DNA of 64,000 bases from Mycobacterium sp. (GTDB lineage: Bacteria > Actinomycetota > Actinomycetes > Mycobacteriales > Mycobacteriaceae), in the NCBI RefSeq assembly GCF_004298145.1, contig NZ_SCRH01000011.1, positions 1 to 64,000 on the forward strand, written 5' to 3'. Shown in pieces: positions 19,059-26,476 of the stretch. Every line of letters starts with the position of its first letter. The stretch's first letter is position 1. A model generated the notes under the pieces. That model was given only the letters and a program-made list of their open reading frames with translations, made no database searches and had not been told where the DNA came from. The position numbers and the translations under genes were made by a program.

Positions 19059-20048
19059 TTGGACATCTTCGCGCAGTGGCAACAGGGCGGCACCGAACTT
19101 CGTTGGCGCTCGACCACCGCGGCCAACGATGCCAGAGAACTCGCGGTGTTCAGCCGCCGTTGCGGCACCCCCGGTGCGCCCCCGCTGGTGCTGGTGCACG
19201 GCTTTCCGACGTCGAGCATCGACTATTTCGCCCTGGCGGGTGAGCTGAGCGCCGAGTTCGACATCTACCTGCTCGACTTCCCGGGCTACGGACTCTCCGA
19301 CAAACCCCCCGCGCCGTACGTGTACTCGCTCTACGACGACGCGCGTCTGCTGGTCCATGCCATCACCGAGGTGTGGCGGCTCACCGACTACCGCATGCTC
19401 ACCCATGACCGCGGCAGCAGCGTCGGCATGATCGCGCTGGGCATGCTGGCGGCCCTCGATCCGCCGGTGCTGCCCGCCGACCTGGTCGTGACGAATGCCA
19501 ATATCTACCTTCCACTTTCGAATATCACCGCGTTTCAGACCGCGCTGCTCGACCCGGGGACAGCGCGCGCCACGGCACAGGCGACGACGCCGGAGATGCT
19601 GGCGGCCGGGATGGGTGCCAGCACCTTCATCCCGCGGCGAACCTTGGACGATCCGGAGATCGCCGCGTTGGCCAAATGCTTCGCCCACAACGACGGAATC
19701 CGGGTATTGCCCGACACCATTCAGTATCTGCACGAGCGCGCCGCCGACGAAACCAGTTGGCTGGAGGCGCTTTCCAAGAGTCACGTCAACACGACGGTGG
19801 TGTGGGGCCTGCACGACAACGTGGCACCCTTACGGGTTCCCAACCACGTCTGGCATACGTATCTGAAGAGCAAACCGGGCCGTAACCGCTACTGGGTGGT
19901 GCCGGGCGCCGACCACTATCTGCAGTGCGACGCCCCGGCGCAGCTGGCGCAGATCGTGCGCCTCACCGCCGGGGGCGACGACATTGGGTTGCAGACGTTG
20001 GGAAACCAGCCCGACGGCGCGGTGTTGGTGGACGAAAGCGCACCCTAG
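19059..20048 (+). CDS. Alpha/beta hydrolase (epoxide hydrolase/dehalogenase-like)
   Basis: A 329-residue hydrolase with the oxyanion motif HGFPTS (48-53) and GYGLSDKP after strand 4. The nucleophile elbow reads THDRGSSVG: Asp117 stands where serine esterases have Ser, as in epoxide hydrolases and haloalkane dehalogenases, but the usual DWGG is replaced by DRGS, so no Trp follows the nucleophile to bind halide. The base is His near GADHYLQCDAP and the acid lies in GLHDNVAP. An epoxide hydrolase-like role is my best guess. The start is TTG at 19059, just 44 bp after lppO; no stronger start fits. Confidence 0.7.
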   Translation: MDIFAQWQQGGTELRWRSTTAANDARELAVFSRRCGTPGAPPLVLVHGFPTSSIDYFALAGELSAEFDIYLLDFPGYGLSDKPPAPYVYSLYDDARLLVHAITEVWRLTDYRMLTHDRGSSVGMIALGMLAALDPPVLPADLVVTNANIYLPLSNITAFQTALLDPGTARATAQATTPEMLAAGMGASTFIPRRTLDDPEIAALAKCFAHNDGIRVLPDTIQYLHERAADETSWLEALSKSHVNTTVVWGLHDNVAPLRVPNHVWHTYLKSKPGRNRYWVVPGADHYLQCDAPAQLAQIVRLTAGGDDIGLQTLGNQPDGAVLVDESAP

Positions 20049-20066
20049 CTTGCCCGGCGGCTCGAA

Positions 20067-20084
20067 TGTGCGGCTGGCCGCACA
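20067..20084. terminator. Hairpin between converging hydrolase and P450 genes
   Basis: TGTGCGGC (20067-20074) and GCCGCACA (20077-20084) are perfect 8-bp arms around TG. It lies between the converging ends of the hydrolase (20048) and the P450 (20143), so it can serve both strands. Confidence 0.5.
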
Positions 20085-20090
20085 CTCGCT

Positions 20091-20135
20091 GCCGAAAGCG
20101 GGCGCGCGAAAAGCCGGCGTGCGAAAAGCGCGCGC
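20091..20135. repeat. Three degenerate 15-bp tandem repeats
   Basis: Units based on GCGAAAAGCSSGCGY occur about three times in a row between 20091 and 20135, ending just before the P450 stop codon region. The last two are nearly identical (GCGAAAAGCCGGCGT and GCGAAAAGCGCGCGC). The array could vary in copy number between strains. Confidence 0.45.
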
Positions 20136-20142
20136 GCCGAAA

Positions 20143-21348
20143 TCACCGAACGGAGACCGGCAGGCGAGCCCATCCGCGCACGCTTGCGGTGTGCGCCCGC
20201 TCGGCGTCGGCGTAGTCGACTTCCCAGTCCGGCCAGCGCTTGAGGACCTCTTCGAAGGCCACCCGCGCTTCCATCCGGGCCAGCGCGGAGCCCAGGCAGA
20301 AGTGCAGGCCCTGCCCGAAGCTGAGGTGGCCTCCCGCTTGCCGGTGGATGTCGTAGCGATCCGGATCGGCAAAGCGCCGGGGGTCCCGGTTCGCGGAACC
20401 GTTGAGCAACAACATGAATGACCCCTCGGGGACGACGCGGCCATAGTGTTCGGCATCCTGCGCCACATAACGTGCCTGAACCGGCGACGGGGGTTCGAAG
20501 CGCAGCGTCTCCTCGACCGCGTTCGGGATCAGGGACGGGTCGGCGACGAGTTCGCGGCGTGCTCCGGGGTGGTCCGACAGCAGCTGGCCCATGAAACCGA
20601 TGAGCCGTGCGGTCGTCTCGTTCCCGGCGCCGGCGATCATGGCGGTGTAGGCCAGCACCTCGGTGCGCGACAGCGGGCGCCGGGTCCCGTCGGGCTCGTC
20701 GATCTCGGCCCGCAGCAACTCGGTCATCAGGTCGTCCGCCGGGTGATTGGCCCGCCATTCGATGTATTCGGCGAACATGACGATGGATTCCTCGAACACT
20801 TTCTGGGTGACCTCGCCCGGGTTGCTCCCCTTGGCCGTCTCGATGAAGGTTGCGTTGCGGTCCCGGATGGCCTCTTGGTCCGCTTCGGGGATGCCCAACA
20901 GATAGCCGATGGTCCGCATCGGCATCATCGCCCCGAGATGGGCGATGAAGTCGAAGCCGTCGGCGCCGACGAGCGGATCCAGTTCTCGGACACAGAATCC
21001 GCGCACCAAATCCTCCACGGACAACATGCGCCGGGGGGTGAAAACACGCGATAGCAGCCGGCGGTGCAGATCATGCAGGGGCGGGTCTTCGAACAGCAGA
21101 ATACCCGGCGGCACTTCGATATTGGCGAATAGGATGTCGGCGGTGGTCCCCCGGCCGGATCGGTAGGTCTGCCAGTTCGGCAACTCGCGCGCCACGTCCT
21201 CGTAGCGGCTCAGCGCGTAGAAGTTGTACTTCTCGTTGTGGTACAGCGGCGCTTCTTCGCGCATGCGCTTCCACACCGGGTAGGGGTTGTCGTCGATGAC
21301 GGAGTCGAAGGGGTCGTAGTACAACTCGATCGCGCTGGTGCCTGTCAT
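20143..21348 (-). CDS. Cytochrome P450
   Basis: A 401-residue P450. The heme loop is FGQGLHFCLG with Cys351, the ExxR pair is Glu280/Arg283 (EETLR), and the I-helix has AGNETT (241-246). I choose the ATG at 21348 because GAGGAAT lies upstream at the right distance; a TTG two codons earlier is possible. The downstream partner of a TetR gene (36-bp gap), it is transcribed leftward from the promoter shared with the rightward AveC-like operon. Linked LLM and DapB-like genes point to a multi-step oxidation pathway. Substrate unknown; unlike the P450 at 12097 it lacks the FGGGG loop. Confidence 0.9.
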   Translation of the reverse strand: MTGTSAIELYYDPFDSVIDDNPYPVWKRMREEAPLYHNEKYNFYALSRYEDVARELPNWQTYRSGRGTTADILFANIEVPPGILLFEDPPLHDLHRRLLSRVFTPRRMLSVEDLVRGFCVRELDPLVGADGFDFIAHLGAMMPMRTIGYLLGIPEADQEAIRDRNATFIETAKGSNPGEVTQKVFEESIVMFAEYIEWRANHPADDLMTELLRAEIDEPDGTRRPLSRTEVLAYTAMIAGAGNETTARLIGFMGQLLSDHPGARRELVADPSLIPNAVEETLRFEPPSPVQARYVAQDAEHYGRVVPEGSFMLLLNGSANRDPRRFADPDRYDIHRQAGGHLSFGQGLHFCLGSALARMEARVAFEEVLKRWPDWEVDYADAERAHTASVRGWARLPVSVR

Positions 21349-21384
21349 AACCAATTCCTCTGGTGAAGTGACGGATTGAACGGC

Positions 21385-22047
21385 TCAGCCGTTCCTGTGC
21401 AGGAAGCCGTGCAGGATGGCCTGGATGAGTTCGTCGACAATGGTCTCCCGTGACGGCGGCTTGGTACCGAAGTAGGTCGAACGCAGGGCCGCCATGCCGG
21501 CGATCATCGCCACCGTCGAGTGGGCGGGCAGGTCGGGATGGTCCGAGCGCAGCCCGCGCAGGTGCATGCCCTCGGCGCTGATCTGACCCAGCGCCGTGAT
21601 CGCCTGCCTGATCTCGGCGATGCCGGCGTCGGCCTTCTCCTCCTCGCTGAGCGCGTCGGATGCCATCAGCGTCAATAGCAGACCCTGATGTTCGACGAAC
21701 ACGTCGTAGAGCTGTCCGACGAAGCGGCGCGCCAGCTCCTCCTCGTCGGTCTCCTCGGGGACGACCGACTGCCACGTCCGGCGGAATTCCTCGACGAAAT
21801 CGGTGAAGGGCAGCACGAGCGCCTCGCGAAACAACGCCGCCTTGGAGCCGAAGTGGCGAAACAACAGGTGCTCGGTAACGCCTGCGGCCTGGGCGATTTC
21901 GCGCGTCGTCGTGCTCCGGTAGTCCTGCCGGGCGAAGCGGGCCCGGGCGGTGTCGAGCAGCAGCTTGCGCGGGGCGCCGCGGGGCCGGCGGACGGAGGCC
22001 GGTGCCTCCGGCGCGCCGCGCTTCGTGCTGGACGGCCGCTGGGCCAC
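21385..22047 (-). CDS. TetR-family regulator
   Basis: 220 residues. A basic Pro/Arg-rich arm (1-28) precedes a TetR helix-turn-helix (about 29-75; STTTREIAQAAGVTEHLLF then RHFGSKAALF), followed by a helical ligand-binding domain. It leads a leftward operon with the P450 at 20143 and diverges from the 36-residue ORF and AveC-like gene. A perfect 16-bp palindrome lies 38 bp upstream of its start and a related one sits at 26350, so it may control the whole 20-28 kb block. Confidence 0.85.
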   Translation of the reverse strand: MAQRPSSTKRGAPEAPASVRRPRGAPRKLLLDTARARFARQDYRSTTTREIAQAAGVTEHLLFRHFGSKAALFREALVLPFTDFVEEFRRTWQSVVPEETDEEELARRFVGQLYDVFVEHQGLLLTLMASDALSEEEKADAGIAEIRQAITALGQISAEGMHLRGLRSDHPDLPAHSTVAMIAGMAALRSTYFGTKPPSRETIVDELIQAILHGFLHRNG

Positions 22048-22084
22048 GTCGTTGCCTCCTCATGCGATGGTTGACTGCCTTTAG

Positions 22085-22100
22085 GATAGTGTGCACTATC
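22085..22100. promoter_or_regulatory. Perfect 16-bp palindrome, candidate TetR operator
   Basis: GATAGTGTGCACTATC is a perfect palindrome, flanked by TTAG on the left and TAAT on the right, which extend the dyad imperfectly to about 24 bp. It lies between the divergent TetR/P450 operon and the small ORF/AveC-like operon. A related 24-bp site occurs at 26350-26373. Confidence 0.65.
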
Positions 22101-22135
22101 TAATGAGTCGAGGGCGAATCGGAAGGGGTCCGACC

Positions 22136-22246
22136 GTGGGCGCTGTCATCATGCTGGGCACGCTGTTCGGGTTGATCGTGCTGATCTTCGGGCTGGTGCT
22201 GCGCTTCGACCCGCAGGCACGCAAGAGTCAAGGGGGCGACCAATGA
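22136..22246 (+). CDS. 36-residue single-span membrane peptide coupled to AveC-like gene
   Basis: The GTG at 22136 has GGAAGGGG about 9 bp upstream. It encodes 36 residues: a hydrophobic helix (GAVIMLGTLFGLIVLIFGLV) followed by a polar, charged tail (LRFDPQARKSQGGDQ). Its TGA overlaps the ATG of the AveC-like gene (ATGA), a coupling seen for real gene pairs in this genome. The short tail would face the cytosol. I do not recognise a family. It may be a subunit or assembly peptide of the AveC-like membrane protein. Confidence 0.6.
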   Translation: MGAVIMLGTLFGLIVLIFGLVLRFDPQARKSQGGDQ

Positions 22247-23028
22247 GCTCCCAGATGACGCCGGTGATGCAGGCGGCCAGTGACTTCGCGCTCGTCGGGG
22301 GCATCGGGTTCACCGTCCTGGGCATCTACCTGAGTGTCCGCCGGCGCCGCGTGCACCCACTCCTGCTGCTATGCATCTCGGCGATGTCGTTCTCGTGGAT
22401 CGAGGCGCCCTACGACTGGGCGATGTACGCGCAGTTCCCGCCGGCCATCCCCCGCATGCCGTCGTGGTGGCCGCTGAACATGACGTGGGGCGGGTTGCCC
22501 CTGTTCGTCCCGGTCGGCTACATCTCCTATTTCGTGCTGCCCGCAGTGACGGGCGCGGCGCTGGGCCGCTGGGTGGCAGCCAAGTTCAAGTGGCGCAGGC
22601 CCCAAACGCTGTTGGTGGTCGGTCTTATCGTCGGCTTCTGCTGGGCGCTGTTCTTCAACGGATTCCTGGGCGCCAAGCTCGGCGTGTTCTATTACGGCCG
22701 CGTGATTCCCGGACTGGCGATCCGCGAGGGAACCGTGCACCAGTACCCGCTCTACGACTCGCTGGCGATGGGCATCCAGATGATGCTCTTCACCTACCTG
22801 CTGGGCCGGACCGACGCGCAGGGACGCAACGTCATCGAGATGTGGGCGGAGAAGCGGGCGAAGGGCCGCGTCGGGTCGTCCATCCTGTCCGTCATCGCCG
22901 TGATCGTCATCGGAAATGTCCTCTACAGCGCCGTTTTCGCGCCCCACCTGGTGACGAAGCTGGGCGGCTGGGTGACCGTCGAGGCGCCGGGCGAGCTGTT
23001 CCCGGGTGTGCCGAACCAACCGCGCTAG
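22243..23028 (+). CDS. AveC-like spirocyclase-family membrane protein
   Basis: A 261-residue membrane protein with about seven hydrophobic segments and aromatic-rich loops (SFSWIEAPYDWAMYAQFPP; NMTWGGLPLFVPVGY; GVFYYGRVIPGLAI). These motifs resemble the AveC family, named for the Streptomyces avermectin spiroketal cyclase/dehydratase. Mycobacteria have many such proteins, often next to P450s and lipid genes, but their reactions are unknown. It is coupled to the 36-residue ORF upstream and diverges from TetR/P450. It likely works on a hydrophobic substrate in the membrane. Confidence 0.65.
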   Translation: MSSQMTPVMQAASDFALVGGIGFTVLGIYLSVRRRRVHPLLLLCISAMSFSWIEAPYDWAMYAQFPPAIPRMPSWWPLNMTWGGLPLFVPVGYISYFVLPAVTGAALGRWVAAKFKWRRPQTLLVVGLIVGFCWALFFNGFLGAKLGVFYYGRVIPGLAIREGTVHQYPLYDSLAMGIQMMLFTYLLGRTDAQGRNVIEMWAEKRAKGRVGSSILSVIAVIVIGNVLYSAVFAPHLVTKLGGWVTVEAPGELFPGVPNQPR

Positions 23029-23048
23029 CCGTACCCGGTACGGCTAGC
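23024..23048. terminator. Hairpin overlapping the AveC-like stop codon
   Basis: GCTAGCCGTACC (23024-23035) and GGTACGGCTAGC (23037-23048) are perfect 12-bp arms separated by a single base. The first arm contains the TAG stop of the AveC-like gene. The position fits intrinsic termination between this gene and the converging LLM gene. Confidence 0.65.
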
Positions 23049-23055
23049 CGCCCAA

Positions 23056-23101
23056 CGTCGAGTTGTTGCGCGAAAATGCGCCAATTTCGCGCAGCGACTC
23101 G
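23056..23101. repeat. Structured intergenic repeat, family B, copy 1
   Basis: Begins CGTCGAGTTGTTG, then GCGAA and CGCCAATTTC. It folds through CGAGT/ACTCG (23059-23063, 23097-23101) and TGCGCGAAA/TTTCGCGCA (23067-23075, 23085-23093). A relative with the same opening lies at 35540-35587. Both copies are intergenic next to a gene end. Confidence 0.55.
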
Positions 23102-23122
23102 CCGCTCGGCGACCGATTGACC

Positions 23123-24097
23123 TCAGCCGAGCGCCTCCGGCAGTACGACCTCGCCGACGCGCCTGAGATAGGGCCACGCGATGTCCGGTGGCAGCCCGCC
23201 GCACAGCGGTGACAGGTTGAGCACCTGTCCTGCTTTCACCCGCGAGATCGCCTCGGGGACAGAGATAATCACGTGCGATGTCCCCGTCTCACGCAGCTCG
23301 TCTACGGTGTTGACGTGGCTGAAGCCGGCCGTCGTCTCGTCCCCGGGATTCCACGCGGCGTAGGTTCGCACGTCGTGCAGCAGGTGGTCACCGATCTCCT
23401 TCCACGCCTGATCCAGGTCGTCGGCGACGAACACGACCGAGGGGGTGTTGCGGTCGGGGAACATGGTCGGGCCCGGCGTGTGGCCGTGCTCGCGGCATGC
23501 CTCTTCATAGGCCTCCTGCATGCCCGGTGCGTTGGCGTTGCCCAGCATGCCCAGGCCGTATCCGCCGGCACGGCGGGCCGCCGCGACCGTTCCGCCGCCC
23601 CACATCATCCCGGGCCCGCCGGCGGTCAGCGGGCGGGGTGTCACCGTGATCTGACGACCGTCTTCGACGACGGTTTCACCGGCGAGCAGTCGCCGTAACA
23701 GCGCGAGTTTCTCGTCGCAGACGCGGCCGCGGGTCTTGATGGGCACGCCGAAGTGCTCGAACTCCTCGGGCCGGTAGCCCAGCGCCAGGATGTACGACGC
23801 CCGCCCGTTGCTGAGGATGTCGAGGACCGCCATGTCCTCGGCAAGACGCACGGTTTCGTAGAACGGAAGGATCAGAATCAGGCTCAGCGCGAGACGCTGC
23901 GTTCGCGCGGCCACCGCCGAGGCCAGCAAAAACGGTGACGGCAGGTAGCCGTCTTCGGACCCGTGATGCTCACACAGCACAGCCGCGAGGCCAGCGTGTT
24001 CCTCGGCCCACGCGCACATTTCGGGTGCCGCGGCGTACAGATCGGTTGGGGGCGAGGCCCATTCAGGGTCGCGCATATCGAAGCGCAGCGTGTACAC
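23123..24097 (-). CDS. LLM-class F420/flavin-dependent oxidoreductase
   Basis: A 324-residue TIM-barrel LLM enzyme: AVLCEHHGSEDGYLPSP (about 39-55), LSLILILPFYETVRLAEDMA (about 70-89) and NGRASYILALGYRPEEF (cofactor-phosphate region). It is a close paralogue of the protein at 25234-26211: both begin M(Y/F)TLRFDMR and end with LCGG(L/I)(P/A)PD(I/V)AWPYL. It is the last gene of a leftward operon after the other LLM enzyme and a DapB-like dehydrogenase (45-bp gap). The coenzyme is probably F420, given the genus. Substrate unknown. Confidence 0.8.
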   Translation of the reverse strand: MYTLRFDMRDPEWASPPTDLYAAAPEMCAWAEEHAGLAAVLCEHHGSEDGYLPSPFLLASAVAARTQRLALSLILILPFYETVRLAEDMAVLDILSNGRASYILALGYRPEEFEHFGVPIKTRGRVCDEKLALLRRLLAGETVVEDGRQITVTPRPLTAGGPGMMWGGGTVAAARRAGGYGLGMLGNANAPGMQEAYEEACREHGHTPGPTMFPDRNTPSVVFVADDLDQAWKEIGDHLLHDVRTYAAWNPGDETTAGFSHVNTVDELRETGTSHVIISVPEAISRVKAGQVLNLSPLCGGLPPDIAWPYLRRVGEVVLPEALG

Positions 24098-24123
24098 GGC
24101 AAACTCCTAGATAGCCTAATCGT

Positions 24124-24139
24124 TGTGACGTACGTTACA
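24124..24139. promoter_or_regulatory. Near-perfect 16-bp palindrome between the DapB-like and LLM genes
   Basis: TGTGACGTACGTTACA at 24124-24139 is palindromic except for one mismatched pair, with ACGTACGT at the core. It lies in the 45-bp gap after the DapB-like stop (24143), upstream of the last LLM gene. It could be an internal promoter operator. Confidence 0.4.
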
Positions 24140-24142
24140 CGT

Positions 24143-25222
24143 TCAGCCGAAGGCGTAAAGCGGGAGAGTCGTGGGGATGTCCAGCGAACTCAGCAAGCCC
24201 GGGGGCGCGTCCACGACATAGGGGATCGCGTTGACGACGCGCATCGCCGTCGACGCCATGGCGGCGTGCCCCGCGCCGTGACCCTCGGCCTCCCCCAGCG
24301 TCATCACGCAGTGGACGTCGGGATCGCCATCGATGTCGACCCGATACGTCGCGTCGAACTCCGATGTCGGCCAATCGGGCGCGACGTCGCGGGCCATCCG
24401 GATGATGTGTTCGATCACGATGGCCTCGCGCCCGTTCACCACGCCCGCCGCCCGGGTCCGCACGGCGCCGCAGGTGCCCGCCTTGATGGTGCCGAATGCC
24501 ACCTCGATGTCGCGGTCGGTCAACTCGCGGTCGAGGGAGCCGCGCACCTCTTCCACCTCGACCCCGAGGCCGCCGGCGATCAGGTATATCGGTGCTTTCC
24601 AAGCCATTTCGATGAAGCCGGGCGTGGAGAGCATCGGTTGGAAATCCAGCGGATGGCCGAATCCCATCCCGTTCATCATCACGTCTGCCACCGGGTAGTG
24701 GTCGTTGAGCGCGACCTCGCTGGCCGTGATGGTCCGGATGTGCTTTGACTGCGTCGTCATCAGCAGCGCGAGCTGATCGGAGGCGAACCCGGGAAAGATG
24801 CCCGACACGTAGAACGAGGCACCGCCGGCCTGGGCCGCCGCCTCGAGCTGATCGCGCCAATCCGGAGCGAAATACGACGGCGGGTGCACCAGGCTGGTCG
24901 ACGACGTCGACACGACGTTGATGCCGGCCGTCAGCAGCCGCACATAATCGGGCACCGCCGCGCCGTCACGTTCGGGACCGCTGGCCGCATAGACCACGCA
25001 GTCCGGCGCCAGGGCGATCAGCGCGTCGGCGTCGCCGGTGGCGGCCACGCCCAGCGGTGCGCCGCCGGCCAACTCGCCGGCGTCTCGGCCGACCTTGTCC
25101 GGCGAATGTACCCATACCCCAACGAGTTCCAGATCCGGCCGGCGGGCGATGGCGTCGATCGCAACCTTGCCGACTCCGCCGGTGGACCACACGACGGTAC
25201 GCAGGGGCTTGTCGATCGACAC
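24143..25222 (-). CDS. DapB-like / 2,4-diaminopentanoate dehydrogenase-like oxidoreductase
   Basis: A 359-residue NAD(P)-dependent dehydrogenase. The N-terminal Rossmann domain has WSTGGVGKVAIDAIARRPDL (the family's GxxGxxG variant) and PDCVVYAAS; the C-terminal part (about 140-359) resembles the DAP_DH_C domain of amine dehydrogenases of 2,4-diaminopentanoate type, with FPGFASDQLAL and GTIKAGTCGA. The GTG start at 25222 follows AAGGAGAG. It is 11 bp after the LLM gene at 25234 and clearly paralogous to the divergent gene at 26477. It may form or reduce an imine or ketone product of the LLM enzymes. True substrate unknown; it is not lysine biosynthetic DapB. Confidence 0.7.
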   Translation of the reverse strand: MSIDKPLRTVVWSTGGVGKVAIDAIARRPDLELVGVWVHSPDKVGRDAGELAGGAPLGVAATGDADALIALAPDCVVYAASGPERDGAAVPDYVRLLTAGINVVSTSSTSLVHPPSYFAPDWRDQLEAAAQAGGASFYVSGIFPGFASDQLALLMTTQSKHIRTITASEVALNDHYPVADVMMNGMGFGHPLDFQPMLSTPGFIEMAWKAPIYLIAGGLGVEVEEVRGSLDRELTDRDIEVAFGTIKAGTCGAVRTRAAGVVNGREAIVIEHIIRMARDVAPDWPTSEFDATYRVDIDGDPDVHCVMTLGEAEGHGAGHAAMASTAMRVVNAIPYVVDAPPGLLSSLDIPTTLPLYAFG

Positions 25223-25233
25223 CGGCGCTCTCC

Positions 25234-26211
25234 TTACTGGGCGGCAACCCGCGCGGCGGCCGCCGCGGCGCGTTCGAGATAGGGCCAGGCAACATCGGGG
25301 GCGATGCCGCCGCAGAGCGGATGCAGTGGCAGCGGCCGGCCGCCGCGGACGTACTCGGTGGCCTCGCCGGAGGTGAAAATGCGGTAGGGGCCGCCCTCTT
25401 CGCGCAGTGCGTCCACGCTGTCGGCCCGGGTGATGCTGGCCACCGAGTTGTCCTGCGGGCGGTAGGACGCGGCCATCACCGCGTCGTGCAGCAGGTGCGG
25501 GCCCAAGACGTCCCAGGCCTGGTCCACGTCGTCGGCCACGAAAACCGCTGTGGGAAGGCCCGGGACGGGGAACTGGACGATCCCGGGGTGATGCCCATGG
25601 GCCCGGCACCGCTCTTCGTAGAACTCCTTCAGGCCGGGTGAATCGGTCTGGGAGACGAAGCCCAGGCCGAACCTGCCGGCGCGTCGCGCGGCGGCCTTGC
25701 TGCCCCCGGCGATGAGCACCATCGGTCCGCCGGGCGAACCGCACGGCGGGGTGACCCGCACCGTGCGGCCCCGATATTCGACGGGTTCGCCGCGCACCAG
25801 TGGGCCGAGCACGGCGAGGATTTCGTCCGCCCTGCGGCCGCGGGTGGCCATGTCGGCGCCGAAGTGGTCGTACTCCTGGCTGCGGTGCCCGACGCCGAAC
25901 ACATAGGACACCCGCCCCTTGCTGATCAGGTCCAGCACGGCCATCTCTTCGGCAAGCCGCACGGGGTCCCACAACGGAAGGGGCACGGCGGCCAGCAGGA
26001 TTGCCAACGTGCGTGTCCGGGCCGCTATCGCCGACGCCAGCAGCGACGGCGTCGGCAGATGGCCGTCGTCGGCGCCGTGATGCTCGGAGAGCACCGCCAA
26101 GGCCGCGCCGCGCGTCTCCGCCCACGCGCACATGTCGACGGCCGCGGCGTACAGATCGGTGGCTGGCGCGCCCCAGCCCGGGGCGCGCATGTCGAATCTC
26201 AGCGTGAACAT
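25234..26211 (-). CDS. LLM-class F420/flavin-dependent oxidoreductase
   Basis: A 325-residue LLM protein, paralogue of the one at 23123-24097 (MFTLRFDMRAPGW; VLSEHHGADDGHLPTPS; KGRVSYVFGVGHRSQEY). I place the start at the ATG at 26211 because the paralogue starts at the same residue, although the frame is open to 26268. It is the first gene of a leftward three-gene operon (LLM, DapB-like, LLM) whose promoter lies in the 265-bp gap to the divergent DapB-like gene, which also holds an operator-like dyad. Confidence 0.8.
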   Translation of the reverse strand: MFTLRFDMRAPGWGAPATDLYAAAVDMCAWAETRGAALAVLSEHHGADDGHLPTPSLLASAIAARTRTLAILLAAVPLPLWDPVRLAEEMAVLDLISKGRVSYVFGVGHRSQEYDHFGADMATRGRRADEILAVLGPLVRGEPVEYRGRTVRVTPPCGSPGGPMVLIAGGSKAAARRAGRFGLGFVSQTDSPGLKEFYEERCRAHGHHPGIVQFPVPGLPTAVFVADDVDQAWDVLGPHLLHDAVMAASYRPQDNSVASITRADSVDALREEGGPYRIFTSGEATEYVRGGRPLPLHPLCGGIAPDVAWPYLERAAAAAARVAAQ

Positions 26212-26349
26212 CAGCGCCCGGCCGCGGGCTTCTGGGGATTGGGTGAAGTGCCCGCCGCTGAGCGACAACGCGGTCCCGGATTGTCGACCGGAGACGGGAA
26301 AAACGCCGATTCGGCCCTCACAGTTGCAGACTAACCTAATATTTGTTCG

Positions 26350-26373
26350 TTAAGATAGTGTGTGCTTTCTTAA
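26350..26373. promoter_or_regulatory. Imperfect 24-bp palindrome related to the site at 22085
   Basis: The dyad has TTAAGA at the left end, TCTTAA at the right end and AGTGTGTGCT in the centre. Its GATAGTGTG segment is identical to that in the perfect palindrome at 22085-22100. It lies between the leftward LLM/DapB-like operon and the rightward DapB-like/aminotransferase genes, and could be bound by the TetR at 21385. Confidence 0.55.
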
Positions 26374-26476
26374 CCGTGACGGCGCGGACCGGCCGCGCGC
26401 GTCGCGAACACGATGAAAGCCGCGGTGGCCGTTGCCCTTACGCCGCCGTCGACGTGCCTACCTGAGGAGGAACAAG

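Noticed and set aside
24143..25222. Lysine-pathway dihydrodipicolinate reductase
   Set aside because: The protein is about 100 residues longer than DapB and its C-terminal half lacks the DapB substrate motif, resembling amine dehydrogenases instead.
26325..26345. IdeR iron box (CTAACCTAA)
   Set aside because: Only one half-site is present and the other half does not match; the neighbouring genes have no iron role.
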